From JBJMQS01 sp045802605 (GTDB lineage: Bacteria > Planctomycetota > Planctomycetia > Gemmatales > Gemmataceae), in contig JBJMQS010000001.1 in NCBI GenBank assembly GCA_045802605.1, positions 60,525-124,524 on the forward strand: 64,000 nt of DNA, written 5' to 3'. The notes below the pieces were generated by a model. It made no database searches. It saw nothing but the letters and a program-made list of their open reading frames with translations, and was not told where the DNA came from. This document shows positions 27,678 through 38,058 of this stretch, piece after piece. Within the stretch, counting starts at the first letter, position 1. The number at the start of each line of letters is the position of its first letter. Made by a program: the position numbers and the translations under genes.

Positions 27678-27937
27678 TGCGCGCAGCGGTGCCTGGGATG
27701 ATGCGGACGAAGTGGGCGTTTGAGTTGTTGTTGGTGAATCTTCCGCTTCGAGCAGGAGCACGCGCTCCTCTGAATTCTCGATTGAGAAGTTGACGAAGCT
27801 CGCCGCCTTGTTATGGGCGGCACTCCGGGCGAGCAGTGGAATTGGCCGCCCGGTCGTCGCTTGCGGTGGTAGTAGTGGTGGTGGTGTTCGTCTGCGACGA
27901 CCGCATTAGGGCGAACAGTTGTGCGCCCGCATCACCC
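27678..27937. repeat. ~260-bp duplicated element, right copy (inverted relative to 19117-19383)
   Basis: Reverse complement of 19117-19383, near-identical apart from small indels and substitutions. Together the two copies bracket a 8.3-kb segment containing five genes and most of mqnC. See the left copy for content. Confidence 0.8.
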
Positions 27938-27975
27938 CAGACACTGCTGAGCAAAATCCTCCTTCGGTGGGCACG

Positions 27976-28045
27976 ACTCCTGCGTTTTTGTAGCTGGCCT
28001 CTGTGAGGCCGGCCTCACGGAGGCCAGCTACAAAAACGCAGGAGT
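27976..28045. repeat. 70-bp near-perfect palindrome without loop
   Basis: Arms 27976-28010 and 28011-28045 (starting ACTCCTGCGTTTTTGTAGCT) are complementary over 35 bp with one mismatch, and no spacer. It contains GTAGCTGGCCTC blocks seen in scattered intergenic repeats. The surrounding gap 27610-28309 otherwise holds only the duplicated element and a doubtful remnant. Confidence 0.85.
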
Positions 28046-28049
28046 TGCG

Positions 28050-28235
28050 CACCTTAACATGTGTTTCATTGCTCCTCGGAAGTAGCAAAGCCCAGTTGCC
28101 AGTTTCCCGTTTTTGAAGCAATTCATCGACGATGGCTAAGACGCGCTCGACCGTGCCGATGTTTTGTTGGAACGTGATCGCTCGTGGTACCGGGCGAGCG
28201 AAGTGAATGCCGCGCTCTCGCGGCACATAACAGTT
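28050..28235 (-). other. Possible coding remnant, doubtful
   Basis: A minus-strand frame contains TFQQNIGTVERVLAIVDELL followed by QKRETGNWALLLPRSNETH, which reads like real helical protein. But it has no clear start or ribosome site, runs into the 70-bp palindrome downstream and into the antisense of the VOC gene upstream. It may be a decayed gene; I cannot name a family. Confidence 0.2.
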
Positions 28236-28309
28236 ATTCGATACTATTGGACAAAGGTCAAATGAAAAATGTAAGCGGCGGTGAAAAACTCCGCCGCTCG
28301 TTTCCAAGT

Positions 28310-28675
28310 TCAGCCGGTGCCGAGCACAATTTGATTGCCTTCGGAGTCTTTCATGATGGCCATGGTGCCCCACGATTCTTTTTTGGGCGGCTTCTCGAAT
28401 TCGACGCCCTTCTCGACCAGAGCGGCGTACGTTTTCTCGACGTCATCGCATTCCATCGAGATGCCGGCGAAGGTGCCGACGCGATCCTCATGACCCGGCG
28501 CGGTGAATAGCGCGAGGCCGGTTTGTCCCTTGGGCGGGCGAACTTCCACCCAGCGAAGCCCGGGCCCCATCGGCTGATCGGTCACAACTGTGAACCCAAG
28601 TTTGTTGACATAGAAGTCAATCGCCCGGTCCTGATCGCGAACCGGCATGGTGACGAACTTGATGCTTCGAATCAT
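28310..28675 (-). CDS. VOC (glyoxalase/bleomycin-resistance) family protein
   Basis: 121 residues, one vicinal-oxygen-chelate domain of two beta-alpha-beta3 modules. Features: FVTMPVRDQDRAIDFYVNKL, a GLRWVEVRPP strand, and SWGTMAIMKDSEGNQIVL at the C-terminus with the typical D-x-EGN metal Glu. Such proteins are metal-dependent dioxygenases, isomerases or drug-binding proteins; substrate unknown. Single gene, close to the ATG-upstream sequence GAGGTGAGCC. Confidence 0.9.
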   Translation of the reverse strand: MIRSIKFVTMPVRDQDRAIDFYVNKLGFTVVTDQPMGPGLRWVEVRPPKGQTGLALFTAPGHEDRVGTFAGISMECDDVEKTYAALVEKGVEFEKPPKKESWGTMAIMKDSEGNQIVLGTG

Positions 28676-28810
28676 GGCTCACCTCGTGCGCGGGAATGTG
28701 GAACGAACGCGCCCATGATAACGTCCTTGCGGCCGGTTGCGAGCGGCGTCGCCGCGTTTTCCGCCAGGTCGCGCCGCCGATCACTATACGGCGTGCTACT
28801 ATAGCAGCAA

Positions 28811-29122
28811 ATGATACAACTCAGCTTCGATGCCTATGTGTTTGAAGGGCTTTTGCCCGATATCGTCGGCCACGACCGCCGACCCTCATCGTTTATCGTC
28901 TACCTGCATCTGTATCGTCACGCGTCAGGCCAATCGAACTGGTCGGTGCGCGCATCGCACCAGTCGATCGCCGACGCGACGGGGCTATCTCGCAGCGCGG
29001 TGCAATCTGCCCTGGCCCACTTGCAGAAACGGCAACTCATCGTGACATCGCGAGCCCATCCGACGGCGGTGCCGGTGCATCGGGTGCAGCGGCCGTGGAC
29101 AAGGTTTGGACGGAAGGGGTGA
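28811..29122 (+). CDS. Winged-helix DNA-binding protein
   Basis: 103 residues. A wHTH is visible in VRASHQSIADATGLSRSAVQ followed by SALAHLQKRQLIV, the recognition-helix and wing arrangement shared with GntR/DnaD-like helix-turn-helix proteins; residues 1-45 form a helical N-terminus. There is no clear ribosome site before the ATG, so it may be poorly or leaderlessly translated. The gap upstream contains TACTATAG-like sequences that may be its promoter. Likely a small transcription regulator; target unknown. Confidence 0.7.
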   Translation: MIQLSFDAYVFEGLLPDIVGHDRRPSSFIVYLHLYRHASGQSNWSVRASHQSIADATGLSRSAVQSALAHLQKRQLIVTSRAHPTAVPVHRVQRPWTRFGRKG

Positions 29123-29268
29123 ACACAACGGGGATAAACCCCGCCGCTCCTTATTTTCGAAGCGAACCGCAAGCTCATGGCAATGCGAAATGGATCACAA
29201 CGAACCTCACATGCGTTTTCCGTTTCCATTGGGTTAGTATTTTGCCTATATGCCAAAGGTTTTAGTCA

Positions 29269-30615
29269 ATGTCTAAGAACGCGCATCCGTCAACTGTCTT
29301 TGACGGCCGAGGTTTGGACTTTTGGCTTTTGGAATTGATATCTCGTGATGCGCAACGGCGGGAAAAGGCTGCAACTGCAATTCAGCACATGCGCCTCTCG
29401 GTTTCAAAAGAAATATGGGACGGCGACGAACTAAAGTCAGCGGCACAATTCAATTCCGCTATACGAATTGCGCTTGAGGCCAAGGGATTCGCAAAACGAC
29501 GCTTTCTCATCGAGCTAATGCATTTCATGCAATGGGCTCAGACAGAACGAATGCAACTCTGGCATGACGAATCCGGACGTACCGATCGCTTGATTACGAA
29601 ACTGCTTGCCCGTTCCGGCAACAAACCCAAGCCTACAGAACTGAAGGGGCTGGGGCCTCGCATGCGAAAAATTATCTGTGCGGGGGCCGATCCGAAGAAC
29701 AAAAATGCGAGACTTCACGACAATTTGGTTGTTCAGCAGGTCGCTGCTGGGTTTGTATTTGAGGCGCTGCATGAACAACTACTCTTGGTGCCACGACAAT
29801 TTAGAGAACTACTGCGGCACAAGTCGTTGGGTTATCATGCAGTTCGCGCTTTGGAAAGAATCGGTCCGCCCGCAGTGGGGTTCGCCGACGTACTTTTTGC
29901 CCGTTTGGACGCCTGCAAGAGTCGGCCTGGATTCTACGACAGTCGGGCGTTGGCGAATATCATTCGGCAAGATCGCAAACTTATCCAAAAAGTGGTCAAC
30001 CGGTTGGACTCACCCTTTCTCGGCGTAGCTTGTGCCGCTGCGGACACGCTAGGAGCGCTTGGAGAATCGGCGGTAAGGCTTGTGCCCGATTCGATCAATT
30101 CTGTCATGCGAATGTCAAAGAGTAAAAGCGCGAGGCGACGTGCATTTGCCGCTACTACATTGGGAATTCTAACCACTGGCACTGATGTCGCAGTCGATCG
30201 TTTGTTGGTTCTTAGCATCCACCGGGATGCGTGGGAAAAAGGCGCTGCAATTTCCGCATTAGGGCAGATCGCCCGCCAGCCTGAACGGGTCGTTCCGCGC
30301 TTAATTGCCGCATTTGACGACTTTGAAGAGCCAGATCCGGATTACACGTATTACTCGCATCATGAGCGAGTTGTGCGTGCGCTACAAGGATACGGATCGC
30401 AGGCGACATCCGCTGTTCCAGCTCTAATTCGACACATTCGCAATTCCGACGGCGACATCGATCGCGGCGTTCTCGAAACTCTCGCCAATCTTGGAAACCA
30501 CGCTAGCGCGGCACTTCCGATTCTAAAGAAGTTGATCAGACAACATCGATTTCGCGGTGACGCCGACATTGCGAAAGCAATCGCAAAGATCAACGCTGCA
30601 AAAAGTAGCGAGTAG
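29269..30615 (+). CDS. HEAT-repeat protein of low GC content
   Basis: 448 residues. The C-terminal half shows HEAT-like helical repeats: GVACAAADTLGALGESAVRL, EKGAAISALGQIARQPERVV, TSAVPALIRHIRNSDGDI, VLETLANLGNHASAALPIL, each with the typical aliphatic and Pro/Arg positions. The N-terminal 180 residues are helical with no recognised domain. HEAT scaffolds bind proteins or nucleic acids. Base composition is clearly lower in GC than its neighbours, with more A-ending codons, suggesting acquisition or relaxed selection. Confidence 0.7.
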   Translation: MSKNAHPSTVFDGRGLDFWLLELISRDAQRREKAATAIQHMRLSVSKEIWDGDELKSAAQFNSAIRIALEAKGFAKRRFLIELMHFMQWAQTERMQLWHDESGRTDRLITKLLARSGNKPKPTELKGLGPRMRKIICAGADPKNKNARLHDNLVVQQVAAGFVFEALHEQLLLVPRQFRELLRHKSLGYHAVRALERIGPPAVGFADVLFARLDACKSRPGFYDSRALANIIRQDRKLIQKVVNRLDSPFLGVACAAADTLGALGESAVRLVPDSINSVMRMSKSKSARRRAFAATTLGILTTGTDVAVDRLLVLSIHRDAWEKGAAISALGQIARQPERVVPRLIAAFDDFEEPDPDYTYYSHHERVVRALQGYGSQATSAVPALIRHIRNSDGDIDRGVLETLANLGNHASAALPILKKLIRQHRFRGDADIAKAIAKINAAKSSE

Positions 30616-30620
30616 TGCGA

Positions 30621-31094
30621 CTACCCCACCAAATCCCCCACCACCTTCACCACTGCTTCGTGCGTTAGCACGAAGGGCGTGGCGGAGCGGCCGGCTTCGG
30701 CTTTGCCGGCTTTGAAACGCTTGAGGTCGGCGGAGTACAGGCCGTTGAGAGTCAGCTCGTAATAGAAGAGTTCGCTGTTGCGTTCCGTCGGGTTGGCACT
30801 GCGTAGGATAGCGACGGATTTGCCGGCGTCGATTTCGTAGACGTGGAGCGGTTCCAGGAGTGCAGTTACTTGCTCCGAGGCCTTCACGGCTCGCTCGGTG
30901 AGTTGGGCGGCTGTGCAAGATTCCACCGCGCCGGTCGTGAGCCGGAGATCGGTCAGGCGGCACACCATCTCGTCGGCGCGCTCGGCGGTGAGGTCGAGCC
31001 GGCCGCCGGGCAGCGTCACGCGCAAGAGGTGGGGCCCATCGCCGTGGGGCTGCCAGGCGGAAAGCTGTTCATAGATCGAATCGTCGCGGGTCAT
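30621..31094 (-). CDS. Hypothetical protein coupled to spoVR
   Basis: 157 residues from the ATG at 31094 (MTRDDSIYEQLSAWQPH). It begins 26 bp before the spoVR stop in a different frame, so the two are translationally coupled. Sequence is a mixed alpha/beta cytoplasmic domain (LLRVTLPGGRLDLTAERADE; FYYELTLNGLYSADLKRF). I do not recognise the family. Its place at the end of the prkA - yeaH - spoVR run suggests a job in the same stress-response module. Confidence 0.65.
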   Translation of the reverse strand: MTRDDSIYEQLSAWQPHGDGPHLLRVTLPGGRLDLTAERADEMVCRLTDLRLTTGAVESCTAAQLTERAVKASEQVTALLEPLHVYEIDAGKSVAILRSANPTERNSELFYYELTLNGLYSADLKRFKAGKAEAGRSATPFVLTHEAVVKVVGDLVG

Positions 31095-33816
31095 CGCTAT
31101 CTCCAAGCGGCTTCGACGTGTGTTCGGTGCCGTCGAAACTCAGCAGCGTTGGTTTGTCATCCAGAATCGTCCGGAGGTGAACCGGACGGCTCCAAATGAA
31201 TTGTAGGTTCGTCAGCACGTCCTTCGCTTCTCGCAGGCTCAGATCGACGCCCTGGTGCCGGTGCTGCAACAGCAACTCGCCGCGGTTGCGGTAGTTGCCA
31301 TCGGTGACAAAGATCCACGGCTTCCCGAAGTTCGTCAAGCTGAACAGCAGCCGTTCCTTGATCGTGTTAAAGTCTCGCGACTCGATGAAGTACTGGCCGT
31401 ACTGCTCTTGCCAAGCGTATGTGAAAAGCTTGTGCCGAATGCAGAACTCGGGGGTCAAAAATGTATCCAAAAACGTGATATCGTTGTGAATTTTGCGGAC
31501 TTCGAAGATCTTTTTGCGCCCGAGGCCTGTTGGGCGGTGCCATTTCTGCCGGGCTTCGAGATTGTCGCACTCGTCCCATTCTTTGCCGAACTTGCCGTTA
31601 TTCCAGCGCTCTTCGATGTCGCGCAATAGCTCGATGCCGATCTTGTACGGGTTAAGCCGCCCGCCCGACATGGCCATGGTGCCGGAGTGGTGGTCGGCGT
31701 AATCGATGAACTCCGCGGGCGTGAGGGCCTTGTTGGTCATGATGGTGGAGTGCCAGTAGCTGTTGTGATTGACGAAGCCGCCGGCGGCGTAGCGGTGGGT
31801 GGTTTCAATCGAAAAGTCGTAGACGTCGGCACGATCGTGTTCGATGGACACCACTTCATCGCATTCATCTTCGGCTTTGAACCAACGGCGCTCACTCACA
31901 TAACAGCGGAGACGAGATTGTTTTCGCTCGAGTCCGAAACCGATGTCATTGAGGAATTGCTCGGCCGAGCGTCCCATCACATGAACGTGCCAGCAATCGT
32001 CCTTATGGCAACGGCGGCTCGACAGAATGCCGAAGTTGAGCAGCAGCAACTGAACCACGCGACTCATCTGCGTACTAGACGTTGAGAGAATGACTCCAGC
32101 TTTGCCGGCGTATCCATCGCAGTCGAATAGCGCTCGCAGGAAGGCGACGACGACCGGCTTGGGTGAACGAAGGATCGCATCGGGCACTGTTTTTTGACGG
32201 GCCGAGCGCCCCGTCGTCAGCCCCAGGGATTGCAAATATTCTTGAACCAACCGCGAGCCGAAGCTGACGCGCCACTTATTGCCGTCGCGCAATTTGCGCG
32301 GAGCCACGCCGAACAACTCCGTGGCCAGTGCGATGAAATGATCGGCTTGGGTATCGTCGCCTGTGGTCAGGCCAATGGTTCGTTTGATGACGCTGATGTG
32401 GCCGTCGCCGACCAAGTAACCGAGAAAGGCGGCCAATCGCTCATCGACTATGGCGGGCAGTTTCGCGGGAATGCGTGTGCGGGCAAATGCGCTATCAGCA
32501 CGGCCTGCTTCGTACTGCTGCAGGAACGTCCGCAGGCGAGCGGCCGATCTGGTGTTATCGCCTTGCACGTGGCGATACAGCGTTCGCATGCTGACGCCGG
32601 CCGCTGCCGCAACTTCCTCGACTGTCAGTCGAGTTTTCGGGGCAACAGCCACCTGGACCGGTTCCATGGCCCACAAATCGGCGCCGCGGGCGATTCGTAC
32701 TGTGTCTCCGATGGCCAACTGATCCAATTGCCGCCATGATCCGTCGGGTAACATCAGTCGATGGTTGGCGGAGCCACCAAGTTCGTAGCCGCGCCGTGTG
32801 CGAATGCGAACGACATCTCGATCCGCGAACTTCGCCCAATCATAAATCGCACGGCGATCGTCGCCATCGCTTACGATGGCTCGACGACGTGAATCGACCA
32901 ACTCTTTCGCTCGGATTAGTCCAGCGTCCGTTGGGATCAGCGTGTCGCTTGTGACACATGCCCAGCCCTCGTTCATGATCTTCGTCATGCCTTGCGGCAT
33001 GAAGTAATAGGCTTCGTCGCGGATGATCGAGAGGACGTCGCGCTGCCAGCCTTTCATCGGCGCGTAGTCAATTAGAAACTGGAGGACATCTTTTTCGGGT
33101 TGGTCCGGGAATTGGCGGGCGGCCTCCGCTTCTCGCTTCTTGCGTGCGTCCTCTTCCGCTCGCAAGACCTCGCGCGGGTTGATGTACTCGTCCATGTAAT
33201 CTTTGGATTTGAACTTCGTCGGCCCGCGCGGGTCGGTGTCGTCATCCGGCGCGCGGAAGTCGAAGCGCGAAGCGTCAGCCCGACGGCGGATGGCGGTCGA
33301 GTGAATGTCGATCAAATCGTCAATCGATAGACAGCGATCGAGAAAGGCCTCGACCTCGTCCTCGCCGTATTTTTCGACATAACGCCGGATGCGAGCGCCG
33401 TGGTTGGCGGTCTCGTCCATCATCTTGCGGGTGGTGTGCGCGAAGTAGGCGTTGTTCTTGAAGAAGTCGCAGTGGCCATAGACGTGGGCCATCACGAGCT
33501 TCTGATCGACCGCGTGGTTGCAACGCATCAGGTAGGCGTAGCACGGGTCGTTGTTGATCACCATCTCGTAGATCTTCGAGAGGCCGTAGTCGTAGCTCTT
33601 CTTGAGCTCTTGATACTGCATGCCGAAGGACCAGTGCGGATACCGCGTCGGGAAGCCGCCGTAGGAGGCGATTTCGTTCAGATCGTCCGCATCGATGACC
33701 TCAAAGATGGTTTCGTAGAAGTCGAGGCCGTATTCCCGCGCGTAGCCCTCGATCTCCTCCTTGAGCGCTCGGAGGTCGGGCGGGAGCTTGGTGTCGTAAT
33801 AACTCGTAATTGACAT
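31069..33816 (-). CDS. spoVR: SpoVR family protein, interrupted by an intein
   Basis: 915 residues in total; 516 remain after removing the intein, close to the family's usual ~510. Extein signs are YGLDFYETIFEVIDADDLNE, ASYGGFPTRYPHWSFGMQY, MTNKALTPAEFIDYADHHSG and the family core NEGWA-SYWH, which is exactly where the intein sits. SpoVR is named for Bacillus spore cortex formation and is widespread with PrkA and YeaH/YhbH in stress and stationary-phase modules in non-sporulating bacteria; its biochemical role is unresolved. Here it follows yeaH and a palindrome and is coupled to a small gene downstream. Activity should require protein splicing. Confidence 0.95.
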   Translation of the reverse strand: MSITSYYDTKLPPDLRALKEEIEGYAREYGLDFYETIFEVIDADDLNEIASYGGFPTRYPHWSFGMQYQELKKSYDYGLSKIYEMVINNDPCYAYLMRCNHAVDQKLVMAHVYGHCDFFKNNAYFAHTTRKMMDETANHGARIRRYVEKYGEDEVEAFLDRCLSIDDLIDIHSTAIRRRADASRFDFRAPDDDTDPRGPTKFKSKDYMDEYINPREVLRAEEDARKKREAEAARQFPDQPEKDVLQFLIDYAPMKGWQRDVLSIIRDEAYYFMPQGMTKIMNEGWACVTSDTLIPTDAGLIRAKELVDSRRRAIVSDGDDRRAIYDWAKFADRDVVRIRTRRGYELGGSANHRLMLPDGSWRQLDQLAIGDTVRIARGADLWAMEPVQVAVAPKTRLTVEEVAAAAGVSMRTLYRHVQGDNTRSAARLRTFLQQYEAGRADSAFARTRIPAKLPAIVDERLAAFLGYLVGDGHISVIKRTIGLTTGDDTQADHFIALATELFGVAPRKLRDGNKWRVSFGSRLVQEYLQSLGLTTGRSARQKTVPDAILRSPKPVVVAFLRALFDCDGYAGKAGVILSTSSTQMSRVVQLLLLNFGILSSRRCHKDDCWHVHVMGRSAEQFLNDIGFGLERKQSRLRCYVSERRWFKAEDECDEVVSIEHDRADVYDFSIETTHRYAAGGFVNHNSYWHSTIMTNKALTPAEFIDYADHHSGTMAMSGGRLNPYKIGIELLRDIEERWNNGKFGKEWDECDNLEARQKWHRPTGLGRKKIFEVRKIHNDITFLDTFLTPEFCIRHKLFTYAWQEQYGQYFIESRDFNTIKERLLFSLTNFGKPWIFVTDGNYRNRGELLLQHRHQGVDLSLREAKDVLTNLQFIWSRPVHLRTILDDKPTLLSFDGTEHTSKPLGDSDDPRRFDL
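31762..32958 (-). mobile_element. Intein inside SpoVR with LAGLIDADG homing endonuclease and HTH insert
   Basis: 399 residues, SpoVR residues 287-685. Splicing motifs: Cys1 in CVTSDTLIPTDAG (block A), GGSANHRLMLPDG (block B, His), VYDFSIETTHRYAAGGFVNHN (blocks F and G) with penultimate His and terminal Asn, and Ser as the +1 extein residue. DOD endonuclease motifs are LAAFLGYLVGDGH (461-473) and FLRALFDCDGYAG (559-571). Between block B and the endonuclease, residues 396-437 read TVEEVAAAAGVSMRTLYRHV, a helix-turn-helix. All motifs for splicing appear intact. Confidence 0.95.
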
Positions 33817-33906
33817 GTGTTATCTCGGCCCGTCCGTGAGGCTGGTAGCCGTATTGATGTCTACAGAATTATTGACCGACGGAGCGCGGGGGTAAAGGCT
33901 GTTTAT

Positions 33907-34061
33907 CTTGTTAGCCGGACGCGCAAGCTACGGAAATCCGAGGCTCTGCCCCATGTCAGGGTTCTAATTTCGACGTGCACATTCTGGCCGCAAGACGATT
34001 AGTGCCGCTGAAATGGGGCGGAGTCTCTGGCTTCCCGTAGCTTGCGCGTCCGGCTAACAAG
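33907..34061. repeat. Long imperfect palindrome between yeaH and spoVR
   Basis: Outer arms 33907-33933 and 34035-34061 are exact complements of 27 bp (starting CTTGTTAGCCGGACGCGCAA). An inner, two-mismatch arm pair GAGGCTCTGCCCCAT / ATGGGGCGGAGTCTC lies within, leaving a ~55-nt loop. A transcript through it could form a strong stem between yeaH and spoVR. The TTAGCCxGACGCGC arm resembles that at 48040-48117. Confidence 0.85.
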
Positions 34062-34065
34062 ACAA

Positions 34066-35169
34066 TTACCGCCCTTTGCCCAAGAAATCTTTGATCGACC
34101 CTAAAATCGCGTCGCGGTCGGGGATCTTGCTGGTTACGACGTTTTCGTGCTCGCCCAAGAGTTCGTGGATGTAATCGAAGAACTCGCCGGAGCCGTAGGG
34201 ACTTTCCACTTGGCCGTAGCCGAAGAGGTTCACCTTCGGCAGCAATTTGTCGGTGAGCAGATCGATGCACTTGGGGATGTCGTCGCCCCAGTTGTCGCCG
34301 TCGGAGAAGTGGAAGCAATACACGTTCCAGTCGTTGGGCGGATAGCGCTGGGTCATGATCTGCTCGCACAACTCATAGGCCGAGCTGATCTTGGTGCCGC
34401 CGGACTCGCGGGTGTGGTAGAAGGTGTGCTCGTCCACTTCCTGCGCCTGGGCGTCGTGAATGATGTACACGGTTTCCACACCCTGGTAGTGCCGCTTGAT
34501 CCAGGTGTCGAGCCAGAATGACTCGATGCGGACGATTTCCTTTTGCTCATCCGTCATGCTGCCGGAAACGTCCATCATGTAGATGATGCAGGCGACCGAC
34601 TGCGGCAACGGCACGTCCTTCGCGCCGCGGTAGCGCTTGTCCTCGCGCAGGGGGACGATCGTCGGATTGTCCGGGTCGTACGAACCGGTGGAGATCATGC
34701 GCTTCAGCGCCCGCTTGAAGGTGCGCTTGAAGTGGCGCAACGATTCGGGGCCGACGGTGTGGATCGTGTTGTAGCGGCCACGCTTGGTGACGATGTTGCG
34801 TTTGCCCTTGGGCTCGATACGAGGCAGTTGCAGTTCTTCGCCGAGGAGTTGCGCCAACTCTTCGAGGCTGATATCAACTTCGAGCAGGTGCTGCCCGGCA
34901 TCTTCGCCGGCCTTGGGTTCGCCTTCACCGGGTTGCGGCGGGCCGAGCGGTTGGCCGGGATCACCTTGGCCGGATCCGACGCCACCACCACCTTTTTTGC
35001 CGAACTTGAATTGCGGGATGTCGATTTGCGGCAGTGGAATCGAAACGAAGTCCTTGCCCTTCTTTCCAATCAGCTCACCTTTGCCGATGTACTTGGAAAG
35101 ATCGGACTTCACTTTGCCGCGGACCAACTTGTGGAACCGCTGGCTATCGGTTTCGATCTTCTGACCCAT
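34066..35169 (-). CDS. yeaH: YeaH/YhbH (DUF444) VWA-like protein
   Basis: 367 residues. Family features: N-terminal QRFHKLVRGKVKSDLSKYIGKG, a disordered Gly/Pro linker (residues 58-92), and a von Willebrand A-like domain with the MIDAS motif D200-V-S-G-S-M, then HDAQAQEVDEHTFYHTRESGGTKISSAYEL and YCFHFSDGDNWGDD. DUF444 proteins accompany PrkA and SpoVR; in E. coli YeaG/YeaH are induced under nitrogen starvation and stationary phase. Here the gene is between prkA (family A repeat in between) and spoVR (palindrome in between). Confidence 0.95.
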   Translation of the reverse strand: MGQKIETDSQRFHKLVRGKVKSDLSKYIGKGELIGKKGKDFVSIPLPQIDIPQFKFGKKGGGGVGSGQGDPGQPLGPPQPGEGEPKAGEDAGQHLLEVDISLEELAQLLGEELQLPRIEPKGKRNIVTKRGRYNTIHTVGPESLRHFKRTFKRALKRMISTGSYDPDNPTIVPLREDKRYRGAKDVPLPQSVACIIYMMDVSGSMTDEQKEIVRIESFWLDTWIKRHYQGVETVYIIHDAQAQEVDEHTFYHTRESGGTKISSAYELCEQIMTQRYPPNDWNVYCFHFSDGDNWGDDIPKCIDLLTDKLLPKVNLFGYGQVESPYGSGEFFDYIHELLGEHENVVTSKIPDRDAILGSIKDFLGKGR

Positions 35170-35234
35170 TCTTCACCTTCGGGGCGTCCAACATCCTACT
35201 TGATCTTACCCAATCCGAGTCCGCCGCGATTTCA

Positions 35235-35410
35235 CCCTGAAGGGGCGACATTTCTCAGCCCAGGGCAACGCCCTGGGTCACCGGCCGTCAAAACGCCTGC
35301 AGCCTGAAGGGCTGCGACAGGTTTTGTCGCAGCCCTTCAGGCTGCCATTTCACCCGATCGCGAACCCAGGGCGTTGCCCTGGGCTGAGGAATCGCAGGCC
35401 TTCAGCCTGC
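35235..35410. repeat. Family A palindromic element, copy 3
   Basis: Between prkA and yeaH. TTTCTCAGCCCAGGGC ... ACCCAGGGCGTTGCCCTGGG with a GCAGCCTGAAGGGCTGCGAC centre, same plan as the copies at 5041 and 18906. On the same strand as a transcript of the module it could form a stem between the two coding regions. Confidence 0.85.
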
Positions 35411-35426
35411 AATTCCAAAACGACAA

Positions 35427-37466
<2,040 letters not shown>

Positions 37467-37764
37467 GGTTTTCTCCTCCGTTGAGGTCCGGTGAACGGTC
37501 CCGGACAAATTCGGCAGCCGGCCGGCGGCGGCCAAAGGGCGAGGCAGTCATGTGGTCAGGGAGGCCTCGTCGGGGCGAACGGTTCGAAGCCTGATGATGT
37601 GAACCGCGGTGCGGACTCCCGCGTAAGGATACGCAAACCGCACTCTACCCATCAAGCCCGGTTGAACCCGTTCACGGCCGCTCTTCGCGCCGCCCTATTT
37701 TGATGTTATGACGACCAGTGGGGCGTGAAGCTAACCCCGTGCCGCCCCGTGAGGAGAATTTGTC
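37467..37764. other. Divergent promoter region between prkA and a small exported protein
   Basis: 298 bp holding the upstream regions of both genes. The bases 37710-37725 are relatively AT-rich. I see no repeat, small gene or clear operator. Confidence 0.35.
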
Positions 37765-38058
37765 ATGCGAAGCCTTTTTGCGTTACTTGGCGGCGCACTC
37801 GTCGCCTTTTTTGGACTCGGTTGGTACTTCGGTTGGTACACCATCGCGAGGACACCTACGTCCGAGGGTCATACGGCGATCTCAATCGACGTGAACACCA
37901 AGAAAGTGAAAGACGACGTCTCGCGCGGCGCGAAAGCGACTGCGGACAAAATCGACGACGTCGTTCACACAAAGCCGAATTCCGGCCAGAATCCGCCCGC
38001 ACCTACGGCCCCGCCGCCGGCTTCGATCCCTTCGGGAACTTATCCGCCGCCGGGATAA
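37765..38058 (+). CDS. Small membrane-anchored protein with Pro-rich tail
   Basis: 97 residues, with TGAGGAGAATTTGTC before ATG. One N-terminal hydrophobic helix (LFALLGGALVAFFGLGWYF) serves as uncleaved anchor or signal, then a soluble Lys/Asp-rich helix (NTKKVKDDVSRGAKATADKID) and a Pro-rich end. Likely periplasmic. No family. Its last 56 bp overlap the convergent gene 38003-38581. Confidence 0.7.
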   Translation: MRSLFALLGGALVAFFGLGWYFGWYTIARTPTSEGHTAISIDVNTKKVKDDVSRGAKATADKIDDVVHTKPNSGQNPPAPTAPPPASIPSGTYPPPG

